DNA from: Prauserella aidingensis
Lineage (GTDB): Bacteria > Actinomycetota > Actinomycetes > Mycobacteriales > Pseudonocardiaceae
Reading direction: 5' to 3'
NCBI RefSeq assembly: GCF_024171865.1
Contig: NZ_JAMTCN010000009.1
Location: 86,417 to 150,416 of the forward strand
DNA: 64,000 nucleotides
Below are positions 1-8,477 of this stretch, in pieces; positions within the stretch are counted from its first letter, which is position 1, and each line of letters starts with the position of its first letter. Both the position numbers and the translations under genes were made by a program. The notes beneath the pieces were generated by a model. That model ran no database searches. It saw only the letters and a list, made by a program, of their open reading frames with translations, and was not told the DNA's origin.

Positions 1-2551
1 TGCGCTGCTGGACGTAGATGGGTTCGACGTACAGGAACCCGTCGGCGACCGGCAGGGTGAGCAGGTTGCCGTAGATCAGGTCGACACTCTGGTTGCCCAG
101 CAGGGTGCGGTCCTGTGTGAACTCGGGGTGCGATTGGAAGGCGTTCTGCACCTGAACAGGGCCTTCGATCTGCCGTTCACCGGAGGTCGGCAACCGGAGC
201 ACGCGGATGTCGCCGTAGCTGCCGGGGTCGGACGAGACCGACATCCACGCGGCCAGGTATTGCCGCCGCAGCTGGGTGAGTGCGCTCGTCAGCTGGAAGT
301 GCGGTTCGTCCTGCCATGGCGACTGGGAGTACGTGTAGTACGCGGGCAGTTTCGCGGCGTCGGAGTTCGGGTCGAGCCCGCCGTCCGTCGTCGGGTCCTG
401 CGGCACGTTCCAGAACGTCTGGGTCGCGTAGAACTCCTGGGCGTTCTCCACGTGGTACTGCGTGATCAGCTCGCGCTGGAGCTTGAAGATGTCCTCCGGG
501 TAGCGGAAGTGCTGCTCCAGTTCGTCGGAGATCTGCGACTTGGGCTTCACGACCCCGGGGAACGTCTTCATCCACGCCTTCAGGACCGGATCCTGCTTGT
601 CCATCTGGTAGAGATCCACGGTGCCGTCGAAGGCGTCGACCGTGGCCTTCACCGAGTTCCGGACGTAGTTGATCTCGCTGTCCTGCTGTTGCGCGACGCC
701 GCTCAGCGAGTCGGACGTCGCTTCGCCCAGCGAGGTGCGCTGCGAGTACGGGAAGTTGTCGAGCGTGGTGTAGCCATCGACAACCCACTTCACGCGGCCG
801 TCGATGACGGCGGGGTACGGGTCGCCGTCGGCGGTGAGCCACGGGGCGATCTTCTCGACACGGTCTCGCGGGTCGCGGTTGTACATGATCTTGGAGCCTT
901 CGCCGATGGCTCCGGAGAAGAGGATGTTGCGCTCGCCGTACTGCATGGCGAAGACGGCGCGGTTGAACCAGTTGTCGATCGACACTCCGCCCTCGCCGTC
1001 GTACAGGTAGGTGCGGTCCTGTGCCGTGTCGTACTCACCGGGCGCGGACTCCTGCTGACCGCCGACGATGGCGTAGTCCGTGGCCAGCTCGCCGAAGTAG
1101 ATGCGCGGCTCCTCGACCTCCATTCCCGCACCGGTCGGGTTCTGGGTGTCGCTGGTCCCGGCGATCGGGTAACCACCGTCGCTGTCGGCACCCTCGAGGG
1201 CACGGTCGATCTGGTTGGCGGGCGCAGCGACGAAGCCGTTGCCGTGGGTGTAGACGAGGTGGCGGTTGATCCAGGTCTGCTGGTTCGCGGCCAGCCCCTC
1301 GGTGTTCATCTCCTTCGCCGCGACGAGGTAGGCCTGTTCCTCGCCGTTCACGGTGTAGCGGTCGATGTCGAGCTTTTCGGGGAAGCCGTAGAAGTTCTCC
1401 CGGCCGACCCGCTGGGTGAACGTCGGCGAGAGCACGTTCGGGTCGAGCAGCCGGACGTTCGGGATGGTGCCCTCGTCGTTGCGGATCTGGCTGGGGTCGA
1501 CCTCGGACTGGCCCTCGTAGTCCTGGTACCTGACGTTGTCGATGCCGTAGGCGTGCCGCGTCGCCTCCATGTTGCGTTGGATCGACAGGGCCTCGCGCTC
1601 GTTGGCGTTCGGCCGCACGGAGAACTGCTCGAGGATGGCGGGCCACGCCACGCCGACGATCAGCCCGGACAGCAGCAACAGCACCAGCGCGATCGCGGGC
1701 AGCTGGATGTTGCGCAGGAACGCGCCGACGAAGAACGCGACCGCGCAGAACACGCAGATGCACAGCAGGATCAGCTTGGCGGGCAGCACCGCGTTCAGGT
1801 CGGTGTAGGTGGCACCGGTGAACAGGTCGTTGCGGTCCGACAGCAGCAGGTTGTAGCGGTCGAGGAAGTACTCGACGGCCTTGAGCAGCACGAACAGGCC
1901 GACGAGGATCAGCAGGTGCACTCGCGCCGGCCCCTCGACGGAGCCGCCACGACCGGCGAGCCGGATGCCGCCGAACAGGTAGTGCGCGAGGAGCCCGCCG
2001 ATGAACGCCACGACCGTGGCGACGAACAGCCAGCCCAGTACCCAGCCGAGGAACGGCAGGTCGAAGACGTAGAACCCGATGTCGTTGCCGAACTGCGGGT
2101 CCTGCCTGCCGAACTCGCCGCCGTTCAGGAACATCTGAACGGTCTGCCAGTTGCCCTGGCCGGACACGCCCGCGACCAGGCCCGCGAGCACCGGGATGCC
2201 GATGCCGAAGAGTTTCACCCTGCTGGCGACGATCGACCGGTAGCGAGCCAGCGGGTCGTCCTCGCCGCTGACGGGCACGAACACCGGCCGCGTGCGATAG
2301 GCGAGCCACAGACTCAGCGCCAGCGCACCGCCCACGAGCACGCCGGTCGCCACGAACAGGATCAGCCTGGTCAGCAGCACGGTGGTGAACACGCCGCGCG
2401 CGTCCACCTCGCCGAACCACAGCCAGTCGACGTACGCGTTCAAGAACCGCGCACCGAGCAGCAAGAGCAGGACGAGGACGGCCGCGATTGTCAGCAGGAT
2501 CCGGGCCCGCTTGGACAACGTGGGGAGGCCGACGGGGGGCCGAGTGGCCAC
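1..2551 (-). CDS. UPF0182 family membrane protein, C-terminus beyond the window
   Basis: This is a large integral membrane protein of the UPF0182 (COG1615) family, widespread in actinobacteria and of unknown function. The reading frame runs from a GTG at 2551 to the left window edge without a stop, so about 850 residues are visible and the C-terminus is missing. AGGAG lies about 9 bases before the GTG. The first ~330 residues contain about seven hydrophobic segments (for example ILLTIAAVLVLLLLLGARFL near residue 17), followed by a long soluble region; the last visible stretch, YVEPIYVQ, is typical of the family. It is transcribed divergently from the PPA1309-family gene, with about 136 bases between the two starts. 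The opposite strand is also open over most of its length, which is a GC-bias shadow. Confidence 0.9.
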   Translation of the reverse strand, partial: MATRPPVGLPTLSKRARILLTIAAVLVLLLLLGARFLNAYVDWLWFGEVDARGVFTTVLLTRLILFVATGVLVGGALALSLWLAYRTRPVFVPVSGEDDPLARYRSIVASRVKLFGIGIPVLAGLVAGVSGQGNWQTVQMFLNGGEFGRQDPQFGNDIGFYVFDLPFLGWVLGWLFVATVVAFIGGLLAHYLFGGIRLAGRGGSVEGPARVHLLILVGLFVLLKAVEYFLDRYNLLLSDRNDLFTGATYTDLNAVLPAKLILLCICVFCAVAFFVGAFLRNIQLPAIALVLLLLSGLIVGVAWPAILEQFSVRPNANEREALSIQRNMEATRHAYGIDNVRYQDYEGQSEVDPSQIRNDEGTIPNVRLLDPNVLSPTFTQRVGRENFYGFPEKLDIDRYTVNGEEQAYLVAAKEMNTEGLAANQQTWINRHLVYTHGNGFVAAPANQIDRALEGADSDGGYPIAGTSDTQNPTGAGMEVEEPRIYFGELATDYAIVGGQQESAPGEYDTAQDRTYLYDGEGGVSIDNWFNRAVFAMQYGERNILFSGAIGEGSKIMYNRDPRDRVEKIAPWLTADGDPYPAVIDGRVKWVVDGYTTLDNFPYSQRTSLGEATSDSLSGVAQQQDSEINYVRNSVKATVDAFDGTVDLYQMDKQDPVLKAWMKTFPGVVKPKSQISDELEQHFRYPEDIFKLQRELITQYHVENAQEFYATQTFWNVPQDPTTDGGLDPNSDAAKLPAYYTYSQSPWQDEPHFQLTSALTQLRRQYLAAWMSVSSDPGSYGDIRVLRLPTSGERQIEGPVQVQNAFQSHPEFTQDRTLLGNQSVDLIYGNLLTLPVADGFLYVEPIYVQQR

Positions 2552-2687
2552 AGCGCACACTCCTGAGGTCGTAACTGGCGTGGTCCAGGGGGCGCCCGTG
2601 ACGGGCTCCCTGTATGCCTAACTCTACGGACCAGGGCCAGAGTTCCCGGAATGCCCCTAAACCGGGCGGCCGGGCAGTACTGCCACG

Positions 2688-3371
2688 ATGGTCACCATGA
2701 CCGACAGTGAAGGCGCGCCCGAACCGGCCGCCGAGGGCGGCGGGGCCGTCGGAAGTGGCGAGAACCTCGGCGAGGACGCCTGGCTCCTCGAGGACCTGGT
2801 GGACCAGGAGGCCGCCTCGGCGGCGGCCACGGTGGGCGCTATCGCACGCGAGGTCGAGGAGTTCGTCGCCGCGGGCGGATGGCAACAGCCACCGCAGCTG
2901 TTCGCGCTCGTCCCCACCGCGGAGCTGCTCTCCCAGCAGCCCGAGCTCGCCGACTCGCTCGACCCGAACGCCGAGCTCACCCCGGTCGCCCAGGACTCGC
3001 TGCCGGACGACGACCTGGCGGAGGCGCTCGCGACGATCGCGTGGCCGGAACTGGTCCAGGGGTGCGCGCTCGCCCAGGAAATCATCGTGCTGCCGCCCGA
3101 CGCCGAGGAGGAGCTGCCCGAGGTCGACGAGTCGTCAGGCGTCTCCGACACCGACGTCGAACGGCTGAAGCAGGCGGCCGCCGGACATCCACAGCGCACC
3201 GAGGCCCGGCTCGTCGCCACCGTGCTGCGCGACGGGCCCGCCGCCTGCGTGATGCGGCTGCGCGGGGCCCGCACCGGCTCCGACGACACCGAACCGGGCG
3301 AGGAGATCGTCGAGCACCCGGAACTCGCGCCGAACCTCGTCGACGCCCTCCGCGCGACGCTGCTCCCCTGA
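2688..3371 (+). CDS. PPA1309-family conserved protein
   Basis: A 227-residue acidic soluble protein matching the PPA1309 family, which is conserved across actinobacteria and has no established function. The N-terminal ~30 residues are low-complexity (Glu, Gly, Ala). The rest is well ordered, with the family-like core WLLEDLVDQEA, ALVPTAELL and a C-terminal MRLRGARTGSDD region that ends near HPELAPNLVDALRATL. No signal peptide or membrane segment is visible. Two starts are possible, 2688 or 2697 (MTDSEG); neither has a clear ribosome binding site, so the choice is arbitrary. The gene is followed by a perfect 11-bp hairpin before the convergent protease gene. Confidence 0.85.
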   Translation: MVTMTDSEGAPEPAAEGGGAVGSGENLGEDAWLLEDLVDQEAASAAATVGAIAREVEEFVAAGGWQQPPQLFALVPTAELLSQQPELADSLDPNAELTPVAQDSLPDDDLAEALATIAWPELVQGCALAQEIIVLPPDAEEELPEVDESSGVSDTDVERLKQAAAGHPQRTEARLVATVLRDGPAACVMRLRGARTGSDDTEPGEEIVEHPELAPNLVDALRATLLP

Positions 3372-3381
3372 CCCGTCGCTA

Positions 3382-3414
3382 CCCTGCCCGTGTCCCGATC
3401 GGCCACGGGCAGGG
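3382..3414. terminator. Bidirectional hairpin between convergent genes
   Basis: A perfect 11-bp inverted repeat (3382-3392 with 3404-3414, loop 11 bases) sits between the stop codons of two convergent genes. There is no T-run on either side, as is common for terminators in high-GC actinobacteria. Confidence 0.7.
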
Positions 3415-3437
3415 AGCATCGCCCGGCCGCGGCGGGG

Positions 3438-4616
3438 TCAGCCCGCGCAGGTCGGGACGGGCTTGCCGTCCCGCAGGTTGCGCAGCGCGCTGACCGCGTC
3501 CTCGAGGGTGCCGACCCGGACGAGCCGGAGCCCCTCCGGCGCCGCCGACGCGGCCTCGGCGCAGTTGCGCTCCGGCACCAGGAACGTCGTGGCCCCGTCC
3601 TCCTTGGCGGCGACCACCTTGAACGAGATGCCGCCGATCGGGCCGACGTTGCCCTGCGAGTCGATCTCGCCGGTGCCGGCGATGTGCCTGCCGTCGACGA
3701 GGTTCTCCTGCTCCAGGCGTTCGACGATGGCCAGCGCGAACATCGCACCCGCGGAGGGCCCGCCCACGTCCTCCAGCGAGATGTCGACCGTGAACGGCAC
3801 GTCCGCCCGGTCCGCGGGCTGCACGCCGATGAAGCCCTGCTTGCCTCCTTCCGGGTGCCGGGCCAGCTCGATCTGCACCGTACGGGGCTGCTGCTCGCCG
3901 CGCCGGTAGGTCAGGTCGATCCGCTGACCGGGGCGGGTGTTCTCGAGCGCCGCCGTCACGTCCCGCATACCCGAGACGCGCTTGCCGTTCACCGACACCA
4001 GCTGGTCACCGGGCTCGAGCACGCGTGAGGCCGGGCTGTCGTCGACGATCTCGTCCGCGACGACCTTCACCGGGTAGCCCAGGGTGCGTAGCGCGGCGAC
4101 CTCGGCGTTGCTCTGCGAACTGCGGAACTGCGCGACGTTCTCCTTGCGCACCTCCTCGTCGGTCTGCCCCGGCCGGAAGTACTCCTCCCGCGGAGCGACG
4201 GCGTATCGGCCGCTGACCCACAGGCCCAGGGCGCCGAAGAGGGTGACGTCGTCGTTGAGCGAGACGGTGGTCATGCGCAGCTGACCGTCGGTGTCGTAGC
4301 TGCGCTCCCCGTCGATCGACACGACGTGCTCACCGTCGACGTCGCCGAGGGTGTCGTAGGTCGGCCCCGGCCCGAGCGCCACGTACGGCACCTTGACGAA
4401 GGACCCCACCAGCACGAAGGCGACCACGAGGGCGGAGCTGAAAACGATCGTCCAGGTGCGCCGCGTGGGGCGCAGTCGCCGTCGCCGCTTCGGCTCGGCG
4501 TCGCCGTCCCCGGACGGCGCTGCCGCCGCGCTCTCGCCTGCCGCGTTGTCGTCGGCTGTATCGGGCCCCGTGGCTCCTGACGCGGATTTCATGTCGCCGG
4601 ACTCGCTCACGGCCAC
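3438..4616 (-). CDS. Membrane-anchored PDZ/Lon-like serine protease (YlbL family)
   Basis: A 392-residue protein with an Arg-rich cytoplasmic N-terminus, one membrane segment near residues 55-73, a PDZ domain near 180-260 and a C-terminal Lon-type (S16) proteolytic domain. The catalytic serine is Ser288 in GGPSAGAMFAL and the catalytic lysine is Lys333 in GGISFKVVAAKE, the usual Ser-Lys dyad. The YlbL/Lon-like family is thought to cleave envelope or secreted substrates outside the membrane; the substrate here is unknown. The first ~40 residues are low-complexity and internal starts exist, so the exact start is uncertain. It is convergent with the PPA1309 gene and divergent from the DUF2342 gene. 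Confidence 0.9.
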   Translation of the reverse strand: MAVSESGDMKSASGATGPDTADDNAAGESAAAAPSGDGDAEPKRRRRLRPTRRTWTIVFSSALVVAFVLVGSFVKVPYVALGPGPTYDTLGDVDGEHVVSIDGERSYDTDGQLRMTTVSLNDDVTLFGALGLWVSGRYAVAPREEYFRPGQTDEEVRKENVAQFRSSQSNAEVAALRTLGYPVKVVADEIVDDSPASRVLEPGDQLVSVNGKRVSGMRDVTAALENTRPGQRIDLTYRRGEQQPRTVQIELARHPEGGKQGFIGVQPADRADVPFTVDISLEDVGGPSAGAMFALAIVERLEQENLVDGRHIAGTGEIDSQGNVGPIGGISFKVVAAKEDGATTFLVPERNCAEAASAAPEGLRLVRVGTLEDAVSALRNLRDGKPVPTCAG

Positions 4617-4712
4617 AGCGTACGGCCGCCGCCCGTCAGCTCAGAGCGAAGGGCCGGTTCGGCATGCCGATCGGCGGGTCGCGGCGGCCTCGGGCCGCGT
4701 ACGGTGGAGGGT

Positions 4713-6230
4713 ATGAGCAACCCACCCTTCGGGTTCGGCTTCGGTCTGCCCGACCCCGACAACAGCTCGTCCGGCCCTGGCAACAACTCGTCCGGCTCCG
4801 GCGGTCAGGGTGGCGACCCGTTCCAGCAGCTGGGGCAGATGCTCAGCCAGCTCGGCCAGATGTTCAGCCAGGCGGGCAGCTCCTCCGGCCCGGTGAACTA
4901 CGACCTGGCCAAGCAGATCGCGCTGCAGCGCCTCGCGTCGAACTCCGACGACGGGGACGCGAAACCGGGAATGGGTTTCGCGTCCGCGACCGGTGACACG
5001 CAGCAGGGCGACACCGCCGTGCGCGACGCCTCCCACCTGGCCGAACTGTGGCTCGACGAGGCCACGATCCTGCCCGCGGGGGCGACGCAGACCGTCGCCT
5101 GGACCGCCAAGGACTGGATCGAGCAGACCCTGCCGACGTGGCAGCGGCTGTGCGACCCGGTCGCCGAACAGGTGTCGTCGGCCTGGACCGAGGCGCTGCC
5201 CGCAGAGGCCAAGCAGGCGGCGGGGCCACTGATGTCGATGCTGGGCCAGATGGGCGGCATGGCGTTCGGCTCGCAGCTCGGGAACGCGCTCGCCGACCTG
5301 GGCTCCGAGGTGTTGACCTCCTCGGACGTCGGCCTGCCGCTGGGCCCGGAAGCGACGTCCGCGCTGCTGCCCGCCAACGTCGAGAAGTTCACCGAGGGGC
5401 TCGAGCGTCCCGCCAGCGAAGTGCTCGTGTTCCTCGCCGCGCGCGAGGCGGCCCACCAGCGGTTGTTCGCCCACGTGCCGTGGCTGAGGCAGCGGCTGCT
5501 GGCCACCGTCGAGGAGTTCGCCCGCGGCATCTCCGTCGACGTGTCCGGCCTCGAGCAGCTCGCGGGCCAGATCGACCCGACGAATCCGCAGAGCATCGAG
5601 CAGGCGATGTCGTCCGGACTGTTCGAGCCGCAGACGACCCCGGAACAGAAGGCCGCGCTCACGCGGCTGGAGACGCTGCTCGCCCTGGTGGAGGGCTGGG
5701 TCGACGTCGTGGTCGCCGACGCCGTCGGCAACCGCCTGCCCGGCGCGGACGCGCTGCGCGAAACGCTGCGCAGGAGGCGGGCCAGCGGCGGGCCGGCGGA
5801 GCAGACGTTCGCCACACTCGTCGGACTCGAACTGCGGCCCAGGCGGATGCGTGCCGCCTCGACGTTGTGGCAGATGGTCGGTGACCGGCACGGCACCGAG
5901 CAGCGCGACCACCTCTGGTCGCATCCCGACCTCATGCCCACGACGGACGACCTCGACGAGCCGACGGACTTCGCCGACCGGCTGGGCGGCACCGTCATCG
6001 GCGACGACGTGGACCCCATCGCCGAGCTCGAGAAGACCGAGCGCGCCGAGGCCGAAGCCGCCGCGTCCGGTGCCGGTGCGTCGGATGCCGGCACGGACAC
6101 CTCCGATGGCGGGGACTCCGCGACGGGACGTGCCGACGGCGGCTCCGGCGGTGACTCGGCCGGCGGTGACTCCGGTGATTCCGGGAGCAGCGACGACGGG
6201 CCGGACCGCCCGTCCGGCGGCCAGGGCTGA
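4713..6230 (+). CDS. DUF2342 family putative zinc-dependent metalloprotease
   Basis: A 505-residue protein of the actinobacterial DUF2342 family, often annotated as a zinc-dependent hydrolase or metalloprotease. The N-terminus (MSNPPFGFGFGLPD) is family-typical, followed by a Gly/Ser/Gln linker, then the conserved core with REAAHQRLFAHVPWLRQRL near residues 247-265, the region that carries the presumed metal ligands. The C-terminal ~65 residues are a Gly/Ser/Asp-rich disordered tail. The ATG at 4713 gives the family N-terminus but lies only two bases after GGAGG; an in-frame GTG at 4704 is the alternative. The enzymatic activity is inferred from family annotation only. Confidence 0.85.
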   Translation: MSNPPFGFGFGLPDPDNSSSGPGNNSSGSGGQGGDPFQQLGQMLSQLGQMFSQAGSSSGPVNYDLAKQIALQRLASNSDDGDAKPGMGFASATGDTQQGDTAVRDASHLAELWLDEATILPAGATQTVAWTAKDWIEQTLPTWQRLCDPVAEQVSSAWTEALPAEAKQAAGPLMSMLGQMGGMAFGSQLGNALADLGSEVLTSSDVGLPLGPEATSALLPANVEKFTEGLERPASEVLVFLAAREAAHQRLFAHVPWLRQRLLATVEEFARGISVDVSGLEQLAGQIDPTNPQSIEQAMSSGLFEPQTTPEQKAALTRLETLLALVEGWVDVVVADAVGNRLPGADALRETLRRRRASGGPAEQTFATLVGLELRPRRMRAASTLWQMVGDRHGTEQRDHLWSHPDLMPTTDDLDEPTDFADRLGGTVIGDDVDPIAELEKTERAEAEAAASGAGASDAGTDTSDGGDSATGRADGGSGGDSAGGDSGDSGSSDDGPDRPSGGQG

Positions 6231-6250
6231 TCCTCCGCCGACCTTCCGCG

Positions 6251-6305
6251 CGCCGCCCCCACTCGGTCGCATCTGCCTTCGGCAGGTGACCGGGTGGGGG
6301 CGGCG
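6251..6305. terminator. Strong hairpin between convergent genes
   Basis: An 18-bp stem (6251-6268 with 6288-6305) containing a single G-T wobble separates the convergent DUF2342 and metallopeptidase genes. The loop contains a smaller hairpin of its own. Confidence 0.75.
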
Positions 6306-6313
6306 TTCGCGTG

Positions 6314-7117
6314 TCAGTCGTCGCCGTCGGGGTCCTCGTGCGCGTCGTCGGCGTCCCCGCTGATACCGAGGTGAGCCGCCGCCGACAGGCCTTCGAGGTA
6401 CCCGATGGCGCGTTCGGTTTTCGGGTAGCGGTGCACCAGCGCCCAGAACTCGTCGTTGTGGTCGGCCACCCGTAGATGTGCCAGCTCGTGCACGAGGACG
6501 TAGTCGAGCACCCACGACGGCACCTCGCGCAGTCGTTCGCTGACCCGGATCGTGCGGTTCATCGGCGTGCACGACGCCCAGCGGGTGCGCATCGGCGGGA
6601 CCCAGCGCACGCTGGCGGGCTGGGCAGCGCCGTCGAGGTACCGCGTGGACAGCTCGGTGCACCGCAACAACAACGCCTCGTCGGACGCGCTCGCCGGCGA
6701 GGCCCTCTTGTTCTCGGTGCGCCTCAGCTTCTTCTGCATCTCGGCGACCCAGTGCTGTTCCTCGGCCTTGGTCATCGTCGCCGGGATGAGCACGACGGTC
6801 GTGTCGCCGTCGCGGTAGGCCGTGACGGTACGGCGGCGCCGGGCACTGCGCCGCACCTCGACCTTCTCGTCCGCCACCGGCGTCCCGCCGCCCGGCCTGT
6901 CCTGGTCGGGCTCGTCCCGGTCACGCCGGTTCTGGTTTCGCCGGTCCTGGTCCGTCCGGCGTCGGTTCTCCTTCTGGTCCTTTCCGTCGTCCCGCCGGTT
7001 ACGTCGGGGTTGGGGTTGTCCGCCTTTCGGCTGCTTCTCGCGCGACGGTGAGTTCTGCGCCGTGTTCTGCGCCCGCCCGCGTTGACTCCGTAATGAGGGA
7101 ACCCGTGCATCGGCCAC
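6314..7117 (-). CDS. M48-like/YgjP-type metallopeptidase
   Basis: A 267-residue protein of the DUF45/YgjP-WSS1 metallopeptidase group. The zinc site is visible as HELAHLRVADH (His210, Glu211, His214, His220), preceded by the conserved RWASCTPMNRTI region. Residues 1 to about 80 are an unusual Arg/Asn/Asp/Gln-rich low-complexity leader that probably does not fold; the true start could lie further downstream. No signal peptide or membrane segment is seen, so the enzyme is probably cytoplasmic. The start used is a GTG at 7117. It is divergent from the ThiF-like gene, and the shared spacer holds two DnaA-box-like sequences. Confidence 0.85.
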   Translation of the reverse strand: MADARVPSLRSQRGRAQNTAQNSPSREKQPKGGQPQPRRNRRDDGKDQKENRRRTDQDRRNQNRRDRDEPDQDRPGGGTPVADEKVEVRRSARRRRTVTAYRDGDTTVVLIPATMTKAEEQHWVAEMQKKLRRTENKRASPASASDEALLLRCTELSTRYLDGAAQPASVRWVPPMRTRWASCTPMNRTIRVSERLREVPSWVLDYVLVHELAHLRVADHNDEFWALVHRYPKTERAIGYLEGLSAAAHLGISGDADDAHEDPDGDD

Positions 7118-7177
7118 TCGTACACGGTAAGGCGCGCCACCGACATTCGGGATGGCTGGAACATCACAACGTCGGAG

Positions 7178-7207
7178 TTGTCCACATTCACGTTCACCTG
7201 TGGATAA
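7178..7207. promoter_or_regulatory. Pair of DnaA-box-like 9-mers
   Basis: TTGTCCACA (7178-7186), the form preferred in actinobacterial origins, and TGTGGATAA (7199-7207), an exact inverted match to the classical TTATCCACA box, lie 12 bases apart in a divergent spacer. DnaA itself is not in the window. A role in DnaA titration or in regulating the flanking genes is inference. Confidence 0.45.
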
Positions 7208-7256
7208 CCCTGATCGGGTGTCCCACGGTGACCGCGTTTCCCGTCACCCTGTGAAC

Positions 7257-8417
7257 ATGACGCGAACACTCACCGACACCGGGTCGCTGCCGGAGCGGCC
7301 ACGGGTTGTGCCGGGCCTCGAAGTCCTGGAACGCGGCGAAGGGGCACTGCAGATCGGACTGGAGCCCCGGCACGCCGTCGTCCTGGACACGCTGTCGCCG
7401 ATGCTGATGGACCTCGTGCGAGGCCTCGACGGGAGCCGCAGCACCGGCACTCTCGTGCAGCTCGCGCGTTCCCAGTGCACCTCCGACGAGGAGGCGGACA
7501 AGGCGGCCGACGATCTGCGGCTCGTGCTCGCAGGGCTCGCCGAACGCGGCCTGATCGAGGAGACCGACGCACCGGCACACGCGCGCTCCGTGCGCACCGA
7601 CGAACCCGCACTCTGGACACTGACCCGTTCCCGGCCGCGCCGGACCGCCGCCGCACGCTGGGCCCGGAGCACCGTCCTGCTCCAGGGTGGCGGCAGGCTC
7701 GCCGCGGCGCTGGCCCGGATTCTCGCGACGGCCGGCGTAGGGCACATCGATGCCCACGCCGACGGGCGCGTCGGCCCGGAGGACCTCGGCACCGGGTTCG
7801 TCGACGGTGACATCGGCACTCCGCGGCGGCAGGCCGTCACGAACCTGGTCAAGCGGACCAACTCGGCCACGAAGACCGGCAAGGTGCGGGGTAAGCAACG
7901 CCCGGATCTGGTGGTGCTCACGGACACGGTGGTGCCGGCCCCGGAGCTCGTCAACGAGCTGATGGTGGAGCGGCAACCGCATCTGCTGGTGCGCGTCCGG
8001 GACGGCAACGGCATCGTCGGCCCGCTCGTCCACCCGGGCCGGAGCAGCTGCCTGCGCTGCGCGGACCTCACGCGGACGGCGCACGACCCGTCGTGGCCTC
8101 GCGTGGCGAACCAACTCGCGGGGCGCCTGCCGCGGACCGACCTGTGCAGCGTCACGGCCACGGCCGGCGTCGCGGGCGGGCAGATCCTGCGCGTTCTCGA
8201 TCCCGAGGAGTCGGTGCCGCCGACCTGGAACGGCACCATCGAGATCGACGCGTTCGGCGGCACGGCAGCCGCCTCCGGCTGGGCGCCGCATCCGTCGTGC
8301 CCGTGCGGAGCCGCCGCCGTCGCGCAGCCCGCTCCCCAGGCGCACCGGCACGGCGCAGGCGCCACGCCCGCCCAGACCCCGACACCGGCCGGTCAGGACG
8401 GTGACCCCAACCCGTAG
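7257..8417 (+). CDS. ThiF/E1-like zinc protein (TOMM precursor-binding type annotation)
   Basis: A 386-residue protein related to the ThiF/E1-like family that databases often call a TOMM leader-peptide-binding or cyclodehydratase-like protein. The N-terminal ~100 residues form a winged-helix-like segment, followed by a Rossmann-like stretch (STVLLQGGGRLAAALARI) near residue 138. Four cysteines, C265-x2-C268 and C348-x-C350, form the usual E1-family zinc site. The nucleotide-binding loop is atypical, so ATP-dependent activation is doubtful. No precursor peptide, YcaO or dehydrogenase gene is next to it, so a RiPP role has no contextual support. GTG at 7251 is an alternative start two codons upstream. 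The last ~35 residues are a Pro/Ala/Gln-rich tail. Confidence 0.75.
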   Translation: MTRTLTDTGSLPERPRVVPGLEVLERGEGALQIGLEPRHAVVLDTLSPMLMDLVRGLDGSRSTGTLVQLARSQCTSDEEADKAADDLRLVLAGLAERGLIEETDAPAHARSVRTDEPALWTLTRSRPRRTAAARWARSTVLLQGGGRLAAALARILATAGVGHIDAHADGRVGPEDLGTGFVDGDIGTPRRQAVTNLVKRTNSATKTGKVRGKQRPDLVVLTDTVVPAPELVNELMVERQPHLLVRVRDGNGIVGPLVHPGRSSCLRCADLTRTAHDPSWPRVANQLAGRLPRTDLCSVTATAGVAGGQILRVLDPEESVPPTWNGTIEIDAFGGTAAASGWAPHPSCPCGAAAVAQPAPQAHRHGAGATPAQTPTPAGQDGDPNP

Positions 8418-8477
8418 AAGCCGTCGAGATGCCGAACCGATCCCCACGACGTTGATCGACAAGGCAGAATCGCGGAC

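Noticed and set aside
128..2566. 812-codon rightward open frame
   Set aside because: It lies antisense to the UPF0182 gene, its product is an unstructured Val/Arg/Glu-rich sequence, and the leftward frame has family motifs and a ribosome binding site.
7257..8417. A TOMM/RiPP biosynthesis locus around the ThiF-like protein
   Set aside because: No YcaO, dehydrogenase or precursor-peptide gene is found nearby; flanking genes are ordinary core genes.
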